Positions 5,860 to 7,714 of a stretch of 7,714 nucleotides of DNA are shown one piece after another (the first letter of the stretch is position 1; each line of letters opens with the position of its first letter). The DNA is taken from the NCBI GenBank assembly GCA_946409885.1, contig CAMJYF010000069.1, forward strand, positions 1 through 7,714, read 5' to 3'. Both the position numbers and the translations under genes were made by a program. The stretch is from an uncultured Clostridia bacterium (GTDB lineage: Bacteria > Bacillota > Clostridia > Oscillospirales > Acutalibacteraceae). The notes below the pieces were generated by a model. The model was given only the letters and a program-made list of their open reading frames with translations, searched no databases and was not told the origin of the DNA.

Positions 5860-7714
5860 ATGGCAAAAAAGCAAGAATACGGCAATGAAAGCATCAAGCA
5901 ACTGAAGGGCGCGGAACGGGTCAGAAAGCGTCCCGCCGTCATTTTCGGCGACGACGGGCTGGAGGGCTGCCAGCATTCCGTTTTTGAGATCATCTCCAAC
6001 TCCATCGACGAGGCCCGGGCGGGCTACGGCAGCCGCATCGTGGTGACGCGTTTTCTGGACCATTCCATCGAGGTGCAGGATTTCGGCCGGGGCATGCCCG
6101 TGGATTTCAACGAGAACGAGCAGCGCTGGAACTGGGAGCTGCTGTTCTGCGAGATGTACGCCGGCGGCAAGTACGACAACAACGACGGCGGCAGCTATGA
6201 ATTCGCGCTGGGGCTCAACGGCCTGGGCCTCTGCTCCACCCAGTATTCCTCCGAGTATATGGACGCGGAGATCCACTCCGGCGGCGAGTGCTTTACCCTG
6301 CACTTTGAAAAGGGCGAAAACGTAGGCGGCCTGCACCGGGAGCCCTATGATAAAAAGGACACCGGCACCCGCATCCGCTGGCGGCCGGACCGGGACGTGT
6401 TCACGGATATCGACATCCCCCTTTCCTATTATCAGGACGTGCTGAAAAAGCAGGCGGTGGTCAACGACCGGGTACGGTTCGTGCTGAAAAACCAGATCGG
6501 AGAAAACCGCTTTGAGACCTACGAGTACCGCTACGACAACGGCATTGTGGACTACGTGAACGAGATCGTGGACAACCGGGGCATCGTCCCCGTGCAGTTC
6601 TGGAGCGGCGAGCGCACCGGACGGGACCGGGAGGACAAGCCGGATTACAAGGTGAAGATCTTCGCCGCCCTCACCTTCTCCGAAAAGGTGCAGATGAAGG
6701 AGTACTACCACAACTCCAGTTTTCTGGAGCACGGCGGCGCGCCGGACAAGGCGGTGCGCAGCGCTTTCGTCTCCCAGATCGACGCCTACATGAAGCAGAA
6801 CGGCAAGTACAACAAGAGCGACCCCAAGATCACGTTTCAGGACATCGACGACTGCCTGGTGCTGGTGATCTCCTCGTTTTCCACCCAGACCAGCTACGCC
6901 AACCAGACCAAAAAGGCCATCACCAACAAGTTCATTCAGGAGGCCATGACCGACTTCTTCAAGCACCAGCTGGAGGTCTACTTTCTGGAAAACAAGCTGG
7001 ACGCGGACAAGATCTGCGAGCGGGTCCTCATCAATATGCGGTCCCGCGTACGGGCGGAGGCCACCCGCATCAACGTGCAGAAAACCCTTTCCGGCGGCAG
7101 CGATATGCTCAACCGCATCGAAAAATTCGTGGACTGCCGCAGCAAGGACGTGAACGAGCGGGAGATCTTCATCGTGGAGGGCGACTCGGCTCTGGGCGCC
7201 TGCAAGCAGGCCCGGGATTCCGCCTTCCAGGCGGTGATCCCTGTGCGCGGCAAGATCCTCAACTGCTTAAAGGCGGATTACGCCAAGGTATTCAAGAGCG
7301 AGATCATCACCGACCTGATCAAGGTGCTGGGCTGCGGGGTGGAGGTCAGCGGCAAGGGCGTGAAGGGCCTGCCGGAGTTCAACCTGGATAACCTCCGCTG
7401 GAACAAGGTCATCATCTGCACCGACGCGGACGTGGACGGCTTCCAGATCCGCACGCTGATCCTCACCATGATCTATACGCTGATGCCCTCCATCATCAAG
7501 GCAGGAAAAGTGTTCATCGCGGAATCGCCCCTGTATGAGATCACCAGCGGCAAGCAGACCTGGTTTGCCTATACCGAAAAGGAAAAGACCGCCGCGCTGG
7601 AGGAGATCGGCAGCGCGAAATACACCATCCAGCGGTCGAAAGGTCTCGGCGAAAACGACCCGGACATGATGTGGCTGACCACCATGAACCCCCAGACGAG
7701 GCGGCTGATCAAGA
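5860..7714 (+). CDS. Divergent type IIA topoisomerase ATPase/TOPRIM subunit (GyrB/ParE-like), 3' end cut by window
   Basis: The 618 visible codons encode the ATP-driven subunit of a type IIA topoisomerase, which needs a GyrA/ParC-like partner to cut and pass DNA. The GHKL ATPase covers about residues 1-215: RVRKRPAVIFG (20-30), FEIISNSIDEA (42-52, with Glu43 as general base and Asn47 for Mg), QDFGRGMP (73-80, Asp74), AGGKY (101-105), GLNGLG (118-123) and TGT (168-170). The transducer follows to about 400, with the QTK loop at 349-351. The TOPRIM domain has VEGDSA (439-444, Glu440), PVRGKILN (461-468) and TDADVDG (521-527, Asp522 and Asp524), then KGLGE (594-598). Compared with gyrase/topo IV, canonical GLHGVG is GLNGLG, the residue before the Mg-binding Asn is Ser, QDDGRG is QDFGRG, and DGSHI is DGFQI. 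The protein seems nearly complete, lacking perhaps a few dozen residues. It has its own promoter and no dnaN or recF neighbour, so it is probably a paralogue rather than the housekeeping gyrB. Confidence 0.9.
   Translation, partial: MAKKQEYGNESIKQLKGAERVRKRPAVIFGDDGLEGCQHSVFEIISNSIDEARAGYGSRIVVTRFLDHSIEVQDFGRGMPVDFNENEQRWNWELLFCEMYAGGKYDNNDGGSYEFALGLNGLGLCSTQYSSEYMDAEIHSGGECFTLHFEKGENVGGLHREPYDKKDTGTRIRWRPDRDVFTDIDIPLSYYQDVLKKQAVVNDRVRFVLKNQIGENRFETYEYRYDNGIVDYVNEIVDNRGIVPVQFWSGERTGRDREDKPDYKVKIFAALTFSEKVQMKEYYHNSSFLEHGGAPDKAVRSAFVSQIDAYMKQNGKYNKSDPKITFQDIDDCLVLVISSFSTQTSYANQTKKAITNKFIQEAMTDFFKHQLEVYFLENKLDADKICERVLINMRSRVRAEATRINVQKTLSGGSDMLNRIEKFVDCRSKDVNEREIFIVEGDSALGACKQARDSAFQAVIPVRGKILNCLKADYAKVFKSEIITDLIKVLGCGVEVSGKGVKGLPEFNLDNLRWNKVIICTDADVDGFQIRTLILTMIYTLMPSIIKAGKVFIAESPLYEITSGKQTWFAYTEKEKTAALEEIGSAKYTIQRSKGLGENDPDMMWLTTMNPQTRRLIK

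Noticed and set aside
5728..6966. A 412-residue minus-strand open frame antisense to the topoisomerase gene
   Set aside because: It covers the promoter region and the conserved ATPase motifs of the real gene. Its His/Val-rich composition is typical of the complement of GC-rich coding sequence.
1..7714. CRISPR arrays, insertion sequences, tRNA or rRNA genes
   Set aside because: I saw no regularly spaced repeats, transposase motifs, terminal inverted repeats or RNA-gene signatures anywhere in the window.

Overview
The window reads as a chromosomal segment of a GC-rich Bacillota, most likely a clostridial (Oscillospiraceae-like) gut or anaerobic lineage. This is inferred from strong AGGAGG-type ribosome binding sites, clean sigma-A promoters with 17-base spacers in an AT-rich island, a YfhO-family membrane protein, and a divergent GyrB/ParE-like protein of a kind I associate with clostridia. 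I cannot name the species from the sequence.

Layout: (1) Positions 1-42 hold the last 13 codons and stop of a plus-strand gene. It faces a three-gene minus-strand operon, and a strong hairpin at 118-151 with T-rich runs on both sides probably terminates both. (2) The minus-strand operon, read from right to left, starts from a promoter at about 5703-5731. It encodes a very large YfhO-family polytopic membrane protein (5650-2369), then a cytoplasmic TIM-barrel glycoside hydrolase of the alpha-galactosidase-like GH-D clan (2325-718), then a small two-TM DUF3592-like protein (721-245). The last two overlap by four bases (GTGA). (3) A roughly 210-base divergent intergenic region (5651-5859) carries two outward-facing promoters, with an exact 11-base tandem repeat and a GC-rich inverted repeat between them. 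(4) From 5860 to the window end runs the plus-strand gene for a type IIA topoisomerase ATPase/TOPRIM subunit, which is cut by the window edge.

The operon suggests a glycan theme. YfhO proteins are GT-C-fold, polyprenyl-phosphate-sugar-type glycosyltransferases or close relatives that decorate cell-surface polymers, and an intracellular glycosidase is co-transcribed with one here. The two points most worth a second look are the approximately 195-residue Ala/Pro/Glu-rich cytoplasmic insertion inside the YfhO protein, and the topoisomerase subunit. The latter keeps the core ATPase and TOPRIM residues but departs from gyrase/topo IV consensus in several signature motifs, including a eukaryote-like Asn in the ATP-lid glycine motif. 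Several long open frames antisense to these genes are composition artefacts.
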